Assembly: GCA_012960035.1 (NCBI GenBank)
Contig: DUBZ01000070.1
Span: 101,102 to 165,101 of the forward strand
Direction: 5' to 3'
Origin: Myxococcales bacterium
GTDB lineage: Bacteria > Myxococcota_A > UBA9160 > UBA4427
DNA: 64,000 nucleotides
Part shown: piece by piece, positions 16,600 to 25,264 of the stretch
Numbering within the stretch: position 1 is the first letter of the stretch
How the letters are laid out: each line of letters begins with the position of its first letter
Notes under the pieces: generated by a model
Told to the model about the DNA's origin: nothing
Databases searched by the model: none
Seen by the model: only the letters and a program-made list of their open reading frames with translations
Position numbers and translations under genes: made by a program

Positions 16600-17750
16600 G
16601 AACTCCCAGAATCGGTCGGTTCTTTTGTTTCGTTGTAGTCGGCGCCCTTCGTCTCGCGCGGGTCGCGGGTGTGGGGTCTGCAGCAGTCGAACTCGGCGCG
16701 GCCTTCTTCGGGGACTTCAACGCGCGATGGAATTGGAATCATCTGATCCTTATACGGAGCCTGATTGTAAATTTTGTAGGTCTTGGCGCAGACCGCAGTG
16801 CGCTCACCGCGAACCAACGTGTGGCCATCGTCGTCGACGACCTGCTTCCAGGGCCCCTTGTAGATCACCGCTTCATTGGCTTCGAGGCACGGGCCTTCTT
16901 TGCCCTTGATCGCAGTGACGGTGACGGAGCGAAACTCAATGCCGTCAATGACTGCGAAGGGTTCTTCTTCCCACTTGTCGATCTCGATGCCGTAGAAGCC
17001 CACGCGTTCGAGCTTTTCGAGGAGGTCCTTTTCGTAGAACGCCCCCGAAATGCACCCGCTCCAGAGAACCGGGTCGGTCTTCATGCCTTCGGGGACTTCT
17101 TCGTCACTGACGATGTCGGAAATTGCGATGCGCCCGCCGACGTCGAGGACGCGAAAGATTTCCTCGATCAACTGCTGCTTGTCTTCTTCGCGCACGAGGT
17201 TGAGCACGCAATTGGAAACCACAATGTCGATCGAATTGTCGGCGATCATCGGAGTGTCCTGGCGCATTTGATCTTTTCGTTCTTCGAGAGCGTCGAGTGA
17301 GTCGGCACTTGATACAGGGTTGTCGACGAGCCAACGGTCGAGGGCGTCGACGTCGAGCTTCAAGTCCTGAATCTTGCCGCGTCGCAGTTCGACATTTTCG
17401 TAACCGTTCGACTTGGCGATGGCAGGGGCGGCGCCGCGCGCAAGCCGCAGCATGTCGTGGTTCATGTCGACACCGGTGACACTGCCCGATGCACCGACGA
17501 TCTGCGAAGCGATGAAACAGATCTTGCCACCGCCACTTCCAAGGTCGAGCACGCGATCCCCTTCGCTCACATAGCGCGATGGGTCGCCGCAGCCGTAGTC
17601 TCGTTCGAGCACTTCCTCGGGGATGATCTTCAAGTACTGAGGGTCGTAGTCGACGGGGCAACACAGCGCGGCTTCGCGCGCGTTGGCGGCGGCGCTGTAT
17701 CGTTCCGAGGTGGCTTGCTCACTGCTTGGGTTCTGCGGTGTCGTCGACAT
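16590..17750 (-). CDS. arsM: Arsenite methyltransferase ArsM (arsenosugar type)
   Basis: The 386-residue protein has a class I SAM-binding motif VLDLGSGGGK at about residues 67-76. Three cysteines match the arsenite-binding triad of ArsM: C54 in YGCGDP, C181 in SNCVLN and C233 in SGCISG. There is also a CC pair at 30-31 and a terminal CC (385-386). ArsM adds methyl groups to As(III), giving the di- and trimethylated species. The C-terminal extension after about residue 290 is typical of copies that sit next to arsS. On the coding strand AAGGAA precedes the ATG. It is the first gene of the operon and overlaps arsS by ten bases. No arsR regulator is adjacent. Confidence 0.9.
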   Translation of the reverse strand: MSTTPQNPSSEQATSERYSAAANAREAALCCPVDYDPQYLKIIPEEVLERDYGCGDPSRYVSEGDRVLDLGSGGGKICFIASQIVGASGSVTGVDMNHDMLRLARGAAPAIAKSNGYENVELRRGKIQDLKLDVDALDRWLVDNPVSSADSLDALEERKDQMRQDTPMIADNSIDIVVSNCVLNLVREEDKQQLIEEIFRVLDVGGRIAISDIVSDEEVPEGMKTDPVLWSGCISGAFYEKDLLEKLERVGFYGIEIDKWEEEPFAVIDGIEFRSVTVTAIKGKEGPCLEANEAVIYKGPWKQVVDDDGHTLVRGERTAVCAKTYKIYNQAPYKDQMIPIPSRVEVPEEGRAEFDCCRPHTRDPRETKGADYNETKEPTDSGSSCC

Positions 17751-18114
17751 GTTGATGAAGATTCCTTGTTCGGTTGGTGAAGTCCGGGGACTGTTTGCGA
17801 GTCACGAAAGCTCGCCATCCACGACTGAGCTTGCCTGCAACACTGGATGGTTTGTCGCTCATCAAGCTGTACGACCGCGTGCATATTTGGGTTACCCGCT
17901 TGGGTCGCGATAATAGACCAATCGATGTTTTCTACGCGGCTCATACCGGGCCACGCGCGCGAACCCCCGTGGGATTTTAACCCTCGAACGGGCACCCCTT
18001 CGCTATAGTCGCGCGCGCGAATCGGCGCGCATCACAATTGCGACCGTTCGAAACCGAATCGCAGGCATCCGCCCGCGATTCGTCTTATTCCCCCAAACCG
18101 ATAGGGATTTCATC
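17751..18114. promoter_or_regulatory. Divergent promoter region, arsM / SDR gene
   Basis: This 364-base gap separates the minus-strand arsM operon from the plus-strand SDR gene and holds no gene. A TATTAT box reading toward arsM occupies 17910-17915, about 160 bases from its start. A TATAGT box reading toward the SDR gene occupies 18004-18009, 106 bases from its start, followed by a run of alternating CG. Neither has a clear -35 element. I see no convincing ArsR-type inverted repeat. Confidence 0.4.
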
Positions 18115-19020
18115 ATGACTGACATCAACTACAACGATCGCGTCGCGATCGTGACCGGCGCCGGTGGCGGCCTCGGTAAGACCTACGCTCTGGAGTTCGC
18201 GAAGCGCGGCGCCATGGTGGTGGTGAACGATCTGGGCGGCTCTGCCGACGGAACTGGCGCGGGTTCAACCCCGGCCGATGAAGTTGTGAAGCTGATCACC
18301 GAAGCCGGCGGCAAAGCCGTGGCGAACCATGACTCCGTCGCGACGCCCGAAGGCGGCGAGGCGATTGTTCAGACCGCGCTCGACAACTTCGGCAAGGTCG
18401 ACATCGTGATTAACAATGCCGGCATCTTGCGTGACAAGACCTTCGCGAAGCTCACGCCCCAAGATCTCGAAGTTGTGATCGACGTTCACCTCAAGGGCGC
18501 GTTCTTCGTTTCCCAGCCGGCGTTTCGCAGCATGAAAGAAAACCAGTACGGCCGCTTTGTCTTCACCGCATCCGGCGCAGGCATCTTTGGCAACTTCGGT
18601 CAGAGCAACTATGGCGCGGCGAAGATGGGACTCGTCGGCCTTTCGAACGTACTCGCAGTGGAAGGTGCGAAGTACAACATCAAGTCCAACGTAATCGCTC
18701 CCATTGCCCGAACGCGACTCACCGAGGATTTGCTCGGCCCGCTCGCCGAATACCTCGATCCCGAATGCGTAACACCTCTCGTGGCGTACCTCGCATCGGA
18801 AGCCTGCGAAGAGACGCATGAGATCTACGACGTAGGCGGAGGTCGCTACGCACGCATTTTCGTCGGCCTGTGCGAAGGCACGGCGTTCGGCAAGGGGGCC
18901 AAGCCCAGCCCCGAAGAGATCCGCGACAACATGACGTCCATCAACGACACCGACGGCTACACGATCCCCACGAGCATCGCGGGCGAAATGCAGGCCGTCG
19001 CGAAATCCTTCCAAGACTAA
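18115..19020 (+). CDS. SDR dehydrogenase, MFE-2-type 3-hydroxyacyl-CoA dehydrogenase-like
   Basis: This 301-residue short-chain dehydrogenase has the cofactor motif TGAGGGLG (about residues 15-22), NNAG, a catalytic Ser in TASGAG and the YGAAK active site. The sequence MTDINYNDRVAIVTGAGGGLG and the NDLGG segment after strand 2 are characteristic of the dehydrogenase half of peroxisomal multifunctional enzyme 2 (17-beta-HSD4). These enzymes oxidise 3R-hydroxyacyl-CoA with NAD+. The MaoC gene 39 bases downstream supplies the matching hydratase, so the pair equals a split MFE-2. The acyl chain or sterol substrate is unknown. Located in the cytoplasm. Confidence 0.85.
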   Translation: MTDINYNDRVAIVTGAGGGLGKTYALEFAKRGAMVVVNDLGGSADGTGAGSTPADEVVKLITEAGGKAVANHDSVATPEGGEAIVQTALDNFGKVDIVINNAGILRDKTFAKLTPQDLEVVIDVHLKGAFFVSQPAFRSMKENQYGRFVFTASGAGIFGNFGQSNYGAAKMGLVGLSNVLAVEGAKYNIKSNVIAPIARTRLTEDLLGPLAEYLDPECVTPLVAYLASEACEETHEIYDVGGGRYARIFVGLCEGTAFGKGAKPSPEEIRDNMTSINDTDGYTIPTSIAGEMQAVAKSFQD

Positions 19021-19059
19021 CTCTGTAACAAGAGCCAAGATCAACCCAAGGAGCAGAAC

Positions 19060-19914
19060 ATGCCGATCGATCCCTCAAAAGCACTCGGCGCAGAGTTGGG
19101 TGCGGGCACCGCCAGCTGGGAAGCTGACGATGTCATTCTCTACAACCTCGGTATTGGCGCGGGCAACCCGCCGACCGACCCGGGTGAGCTCGAATACACC
19201 TATGAAAAGAACCTGAAGGCCACCCCGAGCTTCGCAGTGATCCCGACCTTTGGTTCGATGATGGGCATCGGTGGTGTCGAGGGGCTCGATTTCAACTTCG
19301 CGATGCTCTTGCACGGCGAGCAGGAGATCATCCTCCACAAGCCGCTGCCGGTGGCTGCGAAAGTGACGAGCCGCGGCCGCGTCGCCGAACTTTGGGATAA
19401 GGGCAAGGCTTGCCTCTGCGTGCTCGAAGTCGACACGAAGGACGAAAACGGCGAGCCGCTCTTCACCAACCGCTTTTCGCTCTTTTTGCGCGGGGAGGGT
19501 GGCTTCGGCGGTGAACCGGGTCCCAAAGCGGGCAACGCCGCGCCGGACCGTGCACCCGATGGAACCATCGAAGTGCCCACGCTCCCGCAGCAGGCTCTCT
19601 TGTATCGTCTATCTGGCGACAAAAACCCTCTGCACGCCGATCCGGACATCGCCAAGATGGCGGGTTTCGACACGCCGATCATCCACGGCCTGTGCTCGTA
19701 CGGCATCGTGTGCAAAGCCATTGTGGACAACGTTCTCGACGGCGACACCACGAAGGTTGCGGGCTACGCGGCGCGTTTCGCAGGCGTGGGTTTCCCGGGC
19801 GAGACCTACGTAATCGACTACTGGAAAGAAGGCGACAAGGTCCTCGTGCAAGCGAAGTCGAAGGAACGCGACGCCAAAATCATTTCGAACTGTGCGGTGA
19901 TGCTCCGCGCCTAG
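19060..19914 (+). CDS. MaoC-like 2-enoyl-CoA hydratase (hydratase 2)
   Basis: The 284-residue protein is a double hot-dog hydratase. The hydratase-2 signature YRLSGDKNPLHADPDIA holds the catalytic Asp and His, and the following FDTPIIHGLCSYG segment is also conserved in MFE-2 hydratases. It adds water to trans-2-enoyl-CoA to give 3R-hydroxyacyl-CoA, the substrate of the SDR encoded 39 bases upstream. GGAGCAG before the ATG serves as ribosome binding site. A strong terminator 33 bases after the stop closes this two-gene operon. Length matches the hydratase half of eukaryotic MFE-2. Confidence 0.9.
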   Translation: MPIDPSKALGAELGAGTASWEADDVILYNLGIGAGNPPTDPGELEYTYEKNLKATPSFAVIPTFGSMMGIGGVEGLDFNFAMLLHGEQEIILHKPLPVAAKVTSRGRVAELWDKGKACLCVLEVDTKDENGEPLFTNRFSLFLRGEGGFGGEPGPKAGNAAPDRAPDGTIEVPTLPQQALLYRLSGDKNPLHADPDIAKMAGFDTPIIHGLCSYGIVCKAIVDNVLDGDTTKVAGYAARFAGVGFPGETYVIDYWKEGDKVLVQAKSKERDAKIISNCAVMLRA

Positions 19915-19946
19915 CCCTAAGCGGTTATTCGATCTTAGAAACGACT

Positions 19947-19990
19947 ACGGCCCGACTTCGCATCCGCGGGGTCGGGCCGTTTTAATTTTA
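19947..19990 (+). terminator. Rho-independent terminator after MaoC gene
   Basis: A perfect ten-base-pair stem, ACGGCCCGAC with GTCGGGCCGT at 19971-19980, is followed by TTTTAATTTT. It ends the SDR-MaoC operon. Confidence 0.92.
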
Positions 19991-20012
19991 AGTCGTGCAC
20001 GCCGGATCAAAT

Positions 20013-20492
20013 TCAGAGCGACTCGATGTGGGCGTCGAGCAGCGGCCAGTTGATGGCGTCCTGAGCGGCAAAGCCCTTGAGTAGAAGCGCGCGGTCGAGG
20101 TCGTCGTCTTTGCCACAGAACTCTTTGATCGTGAGCTGCAATTTTTCAGCGTCGGGCTCGGTCGGATTTTCTTCTTTGAGACTGCCTTCTTCGTGCTGCA
20201 CTCCAAGGGTATCTAGCCATTCCACGAGCATGTCTCTTTTGCATTCGAGGAAGTAGATCGCGAGCATTTCTTCGGCGACGTCGTTCGCCCCGGTGCGAGA
20301 CATTGCGCGCCGGACCAGGGATGCGCGGCTGGCGAAGGGCTGCTTGATCACAAATTTCGGTCGACTCTTGAACGCCGCCGCGGCGGCGTACACAGCCTGG
20401 GTAAAACTTCCCGGCGATTTTTCGGCGATCTCGCGAAAGAAGGCCTCCGCGTGCTCGGCACTCATCGCTCCGAAGATCTGGTACGCCCGCAT
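20013..20492 (-). CDS. Protein of unknown function, helical
   Basis: I do not recognise this 159-residue protein. It is predicted to be soluble and mostly helical, with an alanine-rich stretch (AVYAAAAAFKS) near residue 35 and an acidic, charged second half. It has no signal peptide or membrane helix and only two cysteines. Codon use and the regular helix pattern support a real gene. It is convergent with the SDR-MaoC operon and separated from it by the terminator. There is no functional clue from neighbours. Confidence 0.6.
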   Translation of the reverse strand: MRAYQIFGAMSAEHAEAFFREIAEKSPGSFTQAVYAAAAAFKSRPKFVIKQPFASRASLVRRAMSRTGANDVAEEMLAIYFLECKRDMLVEWLDTLGVQHEEGSLKEENPTEPDAEKLQLTIKEFCGKDDDLDRALLLKGFAAQDAINWPLLDAHIESL

Positions 20493-20711
20493 TCGTGGTG
20501 CCCCTTGATTGATTTTGCTGAGATCGGTGTTGGAAAGTGCGACTAAGTAGCACCCCGGCCTAGGCGGCGCTGCCGGCGTAAGCGCCCGGTCCCCTTGGGG
20601 ATTTCGTGATGGGGTCGCGCAACAATCCCCCGTGGGCGTGGACGCGAATTTTCATCAATCCGTGCGAGAACTCCTCTCGCAATCCTTCAGAACGGGGGGC
20701 TCGGGGTCGAT

Positions 20712-21143
20712 ATGCCCAGTACAATGATCTCACAAGCTATGTCAAACTCGACCGTAGACGACCCTCGGAAACTCAGCTCGCTCATCGCCCGCGTGGCGGA
20801 GCTCGCGCAGTCCCACAACATCAGTTCGGTGGTTGTTGGAATGTCGAGCGAGACGGGGGATCGCCTGTTTCCCGAGTTCGTGGAGTTTCTCCGCAGTGCA
20901 TTGCGCGTCGAAGACGGGATCTATCGAATGACCCGCGAACGTGCGGTCATCCATCTCGCCGATGTCGACATGGATGGTTGGCAGTCGGTTTTCAATCGCC
21001 TGCTCGACGAGTTCATCGAAGAGTTTCCCGCAGCCAAAGCACCGAACTTCGCGATCAATTCCATTTTGATCCCGGGTGGCAGTGAGAACCTGAAAAGCAA
21101 GTTCGTGCTGGCGGAAATCTTCCCCAGCCGCGTGCACCACTAG
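20712..21143 (+). CDS. Small protein of unknown function (possible degenerate GGDEF-like fold)
   Basis: This 143-residue protein is not recognised with certainty. The order of elements RMTRERAVIHLADVDMDGW followed by a helix and NFAINSILIPGGSEN recalls the core of nucleotidyl-cyclase/GGDEF domains, but no GGDEF signature is present, so diguanylate cyclase activity is not expected. It has no signal peptide. ATG codons at 20712, 20724 and 20739 are all possible starts. A TACAAT box at 20720-20725 would favour the last one if it is a real -10 element. Function is unknown. Confidence 0.55.
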   Translation: MPSTMISQAMSNSTVDDPRKLSSLIARVAELAQSHNISSVVVGMSSETGDRLFPEFVEFLRSALRVEDGIYRMTRERAVIHLADVDMDGWQSVFNRLLDEFIEEFPAAKAPNFAINSILIPGGSENLKSKFVLAEIFPSRVHH

Positions 21144-21511
21144 AATCCACCACGTAGACCCTTCGGTCGCCAGCGACCCGCATTGGGTCCGATCTCAGCG
21201 TTGCGAAATCTCGCCGTAGCTACGGCTACAGCTGCGCTTTCTCGCCTTGAACTCGGACTGAATTCGGGCACCTGACTCGGGCAGGGTTTATGAGATGACT
21301 TCTAATTCCCGTTTTCTCGAGACGTCTTCGCGCAAATCTCACAGCCCTCGATCGACGCTTTCGAGTCCGACTCCATGGTTTGCCCCGCGCTGCGCGGAAC
21401 TGCCCGCGCTACTTTTCGCGTTTGACTCTTTGATCTTCGAATGCATCCGGCCGGAAGCCCAGTGGGTTCGGCGTTTGCCAATGTGAATGGGGCGATTTTG
21501 TGACAACCGGA
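21144..21511. other. Gene-free stretch before the broken porin gene
   Basis: These 368 bases hold no convincing gene. They contain one copy of a dispersed imperfect palindrome (21189-21250). A 63-codon open frame at 21295-21486 has no protein-like features and is probably chance. Confidence 0.5.
21189..21250. repeat. Dispersed imperfect palindrome, copy A
   Basis: A 62-base element from CCGATCTC to CGCCTTGA has a perfect 14-base palindrome GCCGTAGCTACGGC at its centre. Its ends and outer arms match another element at 45507-45567, including the GCGTTGCG and CGCCTTGA blocks. Both lie in gene-free DNA. Confidence 0.6.
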
Positions 21512-22698
21512 ATGTCGAATTTATTCGACGTACTCGTATGGGCAGGGCTCGGCGTCACGGTTCTGCTTTGCGTTGCGCCGCAGGCAGCGCTCGCGGACGA
21601 GTATTCGACACTTTCACAGAGCACCGTGCTTGGACGAACGACGGGGATTCCGACTGGAACCAGCGCGGTGTTCGCGCCCGCCGATGCGACTGACGAAGAA
21701 ATCGGACGGGTAGACTTCATCACCGAAGCTGCCTTCTACTTCAAGAACATGGAACTCTTTGGCTTGGACGAAGTCGAGGGCGAAACGCTCTTCGGTGTAC
21801 TGCTCCCACTGCGCTTTCAATATCGCGCGGACGCCCGACTCCAATTTGAATTGGGGGCGATCCTCGGCGCCGACTACGGGGACAGCAAACGTGTCAACGT
21901 GACCGAACCGTTGGTGCGACTTACCTATTCGCCCAGTCCTGAGGTCTACGTCGTCGCAGGAACCATCCATCCGACGCATGGATCCACGACGCGCTTGTGG
22001 ACGACACCAACAAACTTCGCGGACGCGCAGAGCAAGGCGTGCAGCTGCGTGTCGACCGCGCACTCTTCAAGCAGGACGTATGGGTCAACTGGCGCATTCG
22101 CGAGGAGCGCGTGCGCGCGGAAGAGTTTGAGATCGCGTTGGCGAACCAACTGCGGTTGCTCGACGACACACTTTGGCTCGACGCTCAGGGGATCTGGTCT
22201 CACGCGGGTGGGCAAATCTCGCTCGACGACCGCCTTGAGCACAGCATTGGTTTTCTCGTAGGGGCGTCGCTTGGGTGCGGCCCCAGTTTCGCGCTGATCC
22301 CGATTGAAGAAGCACGCTTGTCCGCGCGTTATCTCTACAGCATCGAGTCGGGGCGGGGGATCGAACGGAACACCGGGAGCGGTTGGGAAGTTGCTGCGTC
22401 GACCACGATCCCCATTGGTGAGACAAAGACGGCGCGAATTCATGCGTCGTACTTTTCCGGGCACGGCCTCGAAGCCGAAAGAGGCGACCCGCTTTATCGT
22501 ATCGACGACTACATTCAACTGGGTGGAAGCTTGGTGTTTCGTCCGCTGCGCGGACTCGGGATTGAAACCGGGATTCTCGGTCAGTGGACGGACGACGAAC
22601 TCAACTACACCTACACGGTGAACTTTGTTTGGGGGCAGGGCTTCGCCACGCCGATTCGTCCGCAGCTCGCGAACTCGCCAGCACTACCTTCCCGCTGA
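21512..22698 (+). pseudogene. Outer-membrane beta-barrel protein, single frameshift
   Basis: Two overlapping frames together encode one protein of about 395 residues. The first part (from ATG 21512) has a signal peptide ending AALADE, then alternating beta strands. It is in frame up to IHPTH at about 21979. The second part continues in the next frame as WIHDALVDDTNKLRG and ends in amphipathic strands. One missing base in CATGGATCC near 21977-21982 explains the break; adding it restores HWIHD. The pattern of short amphipathic strands fits a porin-like outer-membrane protein, with no specific family recognised. This may be a real mutation or a sequencing error. The 3' end overlaps the convergent aminotransferase gene by 15 bases. 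Confidence 0.7.
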
Positions 22699-23490
22699 AG
22701 TAAGCAGCAGCGCATCGAGTCGTCGTGCCCATGGCCCCGCCGCACCGGATCCAACTTGCTTGTCGTCAAGGTGTACAACCGGACGAGCCCCTCGTACCGC
22801 ATTGACCACGATGATCTCGTCGGCGCTTTCAACGTCCCCGCGATCGATCGCGGATACGAAAAGTTCAGATGTGCGGTCCTGAATGATTTTGAGCGCAATC
22901 CCCGCGACCGCGCCCAATGCAATGTCGGGCGTAGTGAGTGACCCGTCTTGGCGAACAACAAGAATGTTCGAGACAGAACCCTCAACGAGTCGTCCGGCCG
23001 AATTGAACAACAGCACTTCGTTCATTCCTGTGCTTCGCTTGTAGGCGCGGGCGTCTTCGTACACCGTGCAGTGGCCAAGCTTCGCGCCCGGGAACGCCTG
23101 CGGCCCTGGATGCAGCATGGGCGCGGTTCGTGCAGCCCAACAGTTTGATTCATCGCCAAGGGGACGCGTCGTGGCGTGCAGCTGGACGCCGTCGCCCGAA
23201 TGCGAGGGCAATGCTTCGATGCGTACAACGCCGGTTCCAATGCCGAAGACGGCTTCGCCCAGCTGTTTGAAGGCGTCGATGACGAGGCTCTCATCAAATG
23301 CCCCGAGCCCCAAGGCGGCGCTGTCACGCGCGAGCCTGCGGACATGGTGGTGCGCGTGCAGGGCCTCTCCCGCAGTGACGCGTGCGGTAGTGATGCAGGT
23401 AGGCACCGACGATCGCAGCGCTTCGAGCGGAGCCCCAACCACAGCATCCGATTCGTCGACCAAGCGACCGTCGAGCCACTGGGCCGTCAT
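22684..23490 (-). CDS. Class IV PLP aminotransferase (PabC/Dat/IlvE fold)
   Basis: This 268-residue protein has the fold-type IV PLP pattern: the Lys in GAKLGHC that should bind PLP, and LVEGSVSNILVV, whose Glu contacts the cofactor ring nitrogen. Members include aminodeoxychorismate lyase, D-amino-acid aminotransferase and branched-chain aminotransferase. The length is closest to the first two, but no pabA or pabB lies nearby, so the reaction stays open. I chose the ATG at 23490; the frame is open to 23652 but would then run deep into the citrate synthase gene. It follows citrate synthase by 47 bases on the same strand and may be cotranscribed. Confidence 0.8.
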   Translation of the reverse strand: MTAQWLDGRLVDESDAVVGAPLEALRSSVPTCITTARVTAGEALHAHHHVRRLARDSAALGLGAFDESLVIDAFKQLGEAVFGIGTGVVRIEALPSHSGDGVQLHATTRPLGDESNCWAARTAPMLHPGPQAFPGAKLGHCTVYEDARAYKRSTGMNEVLLFNSAGRLVEGSVSNILVVRQDGSLTTPDIALGAVAGIALKIIQDRTSELFVSAIDRGDVESADEIIVVNAVRGARPVVHLDDKQVGSGAAGPWARRLDALLLTSAGR

Positions 23491-23537
23491 CGAGCCAAGC
23501 CGTGACGCGACGGGGTTCGCGTCATCGTGCTGGCGCT

Positions 23538-24824
23538 CTATCGCTTTTCGATCGGAACGTATGCGCGCTCGATCTCGCCCGTGTAGATCTGCCGCGGGCG
23601 GGCGATCTTGAAGTCGGGCGATTCGTGGAGCTCTTGCCACTGCGCGATCCATCCGGGCAAACGTCCCATTGCGAACAGTGCCGTAAACATGTTCGACGGG
23701 GTCCCGATCGCGTTGTAGATCACCCCCGAGTAGAAGTCGACGTTCGGGTAGAGCCTGCGCTCAACGAAGTAGGGGTCCTTCAGTGCGATTTCTTCCAGAT
23801 CGACCGCAATTTCAAGCAGCTTGCTGTGGACGCCCATGCTTTCGAGCACTTCAAAGCATGCGGTCTTGATGATTCTCGCGCGCGGATCGAAGTTCTTGTA
23901 AACGCGGTGGCCGAAGCCCATCAGGCGCGACGTGTCGTCTTGACTCTTGGCGCGCTCGACAAAATCGCGGGCCGACATGCCTTCGTCGCGAATCTCCGCG
24001 AGCATTTCGATCACGGCTTGGTTGGCGCCGCCGTGGAGTGGGCCCCAAAGCGCGTTGATGCCTGCTGCGATCGCCCCAAAGAGATTGACCATCGAAGACC
24101 CAACAAGCCGCACGCAGCTCGTTGAACAGTTCTGCTCGTGGTCGGCATGCAAGATCAAAAGTAGGTCGAGGGCTTTTTCGATCACCGGGTCGGGCTCGTA
24201 GTCTTCACACGGGTTGCCAAACATCATGTGCATGAAGTTGCCGACGTAGCTCAGGTCGTTGCGCGGGTACATGAACGGCTGGCCGATCGAATGCTTGTAC
24301 GCGTACGCGGCCAGGGTCGGCATCTTGGCGAGGAGACGTTGGATCGAGACTTCGACTTGCCGGGGGTCACGCGGGTCGAGAGAGTCGGGGTAAAAGGTTG
24401 AAAGTGCGCCCACCGAAGCCGAGCAAGCCGCCATTGGGTGTGCGTCTTTGGGGAATGCGCCGTAGAACCGTTTCATGTCTTCGTGGAGCATGGTGTGTTG
24501 TTGAATCGCCGACTCGAATACCGCGAGTTCAGCGGCATTGGGCAGGTGGCCTTCGACGAGCAGGTAGGAGACTTCGAGAAACGTACTCTGCGCAGCGAGT
24601 TGTTCAATCGGAACGCCGCGGTAGCGCAAAATGCCTTTGTCGCCGTCGATGAATGTAATGTCGCTCTTCGTCGAGCCGGTGTTCGCGTAGCCGGGGTCGA
24701 GGGTGATGAGGCCCGTCGTCGACCGAAGTTGCGTGATGTCGACTGCTTGTTCTCCCTCGGAGCCGACGATTATGGGCAGCTCGATCGTCTGGTCGCCGAA
24801 TGTCAGTGTTGCTGTTTCACCCAT
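23538..24824 (-). CDS. gltA: Citrate synthase
   Basis: This 428-residue protein is a type I bacterial citrate synthase, joining acetyl-CoA and oxaloacetate at the entry of the TCA cycle. The catalytic residues are visible: the His of HADHEQNCSTS, the His of GPLHGGANQA, and the conserved MGFGHRVYK stretch. The N-terminal extension beginning MGETATLTF is typical of the hexameric NADH-regulated Gram-negative form. I chose the ATG at 24824 because GAGGGA precedes it on the coding strand and the length matches the family; the frame is open to 25268 but that extension has no homology. The leader is long (440 bases to the next gene). Confidence 0.96.
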   Translation of the reverse strand: MGETATLTFGDQTIELPIIVGSEGEQAVDITQLRSTTGLITLDPGYANTGSTKSDITFIDGDKGILRYRGVPIEQLAAQSTFLEVSYLLVEGHLPNAAELAVFESAIQQHTMLHEDMKRFYGAFPKDAHPMAACSASVGALSTFYPDSLDPRDPRQVEVSIQRLLAKMPTLAAYAYKHSIGQPFMYPRNDLSYVGNFMHMMFGNPCEDYEPDPVIEKALDLLLILHADHEQNCSTSCVRLVGSSMVNLFGAIAAGINALWGPLHGGANQAVIEMLAEIRDEGMSARDFVERAKSQDDTSRLMGFGHRVYKNFDPRARIIKTACFEVLESMGVHSKLLEIAVDLEEIALKDPYFVERRLYPNVDFYSGVIYNAIGTPSNMFTALFAMGRLPGWIAQWQELHESPDFKIARPRQIYTGEIERAYVPIEKR

Positions 24825-25264
24825 CTTGTTTCCCTCTCTCCAATTTCGTTCGCCGCTTAGTTGAGTCGCCGCCGATCGCCCGCGAATAGGGCGCCGGTGC
24901 TTTTCTGATGTCGGACCTACGCATGTTTTCGAAGCCTCGAAGTGGCCCCGTTTCGGTCCCGCAGCTTCGGCAACGTATTTCAATGTCCGTTTCAACGTTT
25001 GATTCGCCCGGAGACGTTGGCTTGGCCATCGTCCCGGGTCATCCGAGCCACCGGCTGCTTCCTGCGCGACCCAGTATGGGCCTAGTTTTGGCCCGACGCT
25101 GAGTGTGGCTGCTGGAAGGATCGCGTCGATCTCCGCCGGATCTCGACGCATCAGGTTAGCTGAAATCGCCTTTGCCCGACAGGTCGACCGCACGCGAGGT
25201 CGTGCTTCAAAGTTTGTGTAGATATTGAAGAATTGAATGAATTCTCGGGCTCTACCCCACGAAT
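24825..25264 (-). promoter_or_regulatory. Long gltA leader
   Basis: The 440 bases upstream of citrate synthase contain no confident gene. Reading toward gltA, GCTAACCTGA provides a TAACCT -10-like box at 25153-25158, about 330 bases before the start. A 70-codon frame (25029 down to 24817) with a single CxxC would lie inside this leader and overlap the gltA start by eight bases. It could be a leader peptide or chance. Confidence 0.35.

Noticed and set aside
18265-19044. Minus-strand frame of 259 codons
   Set aside because: Antisense to the SDR gene, with no ribosome binding site or domain.
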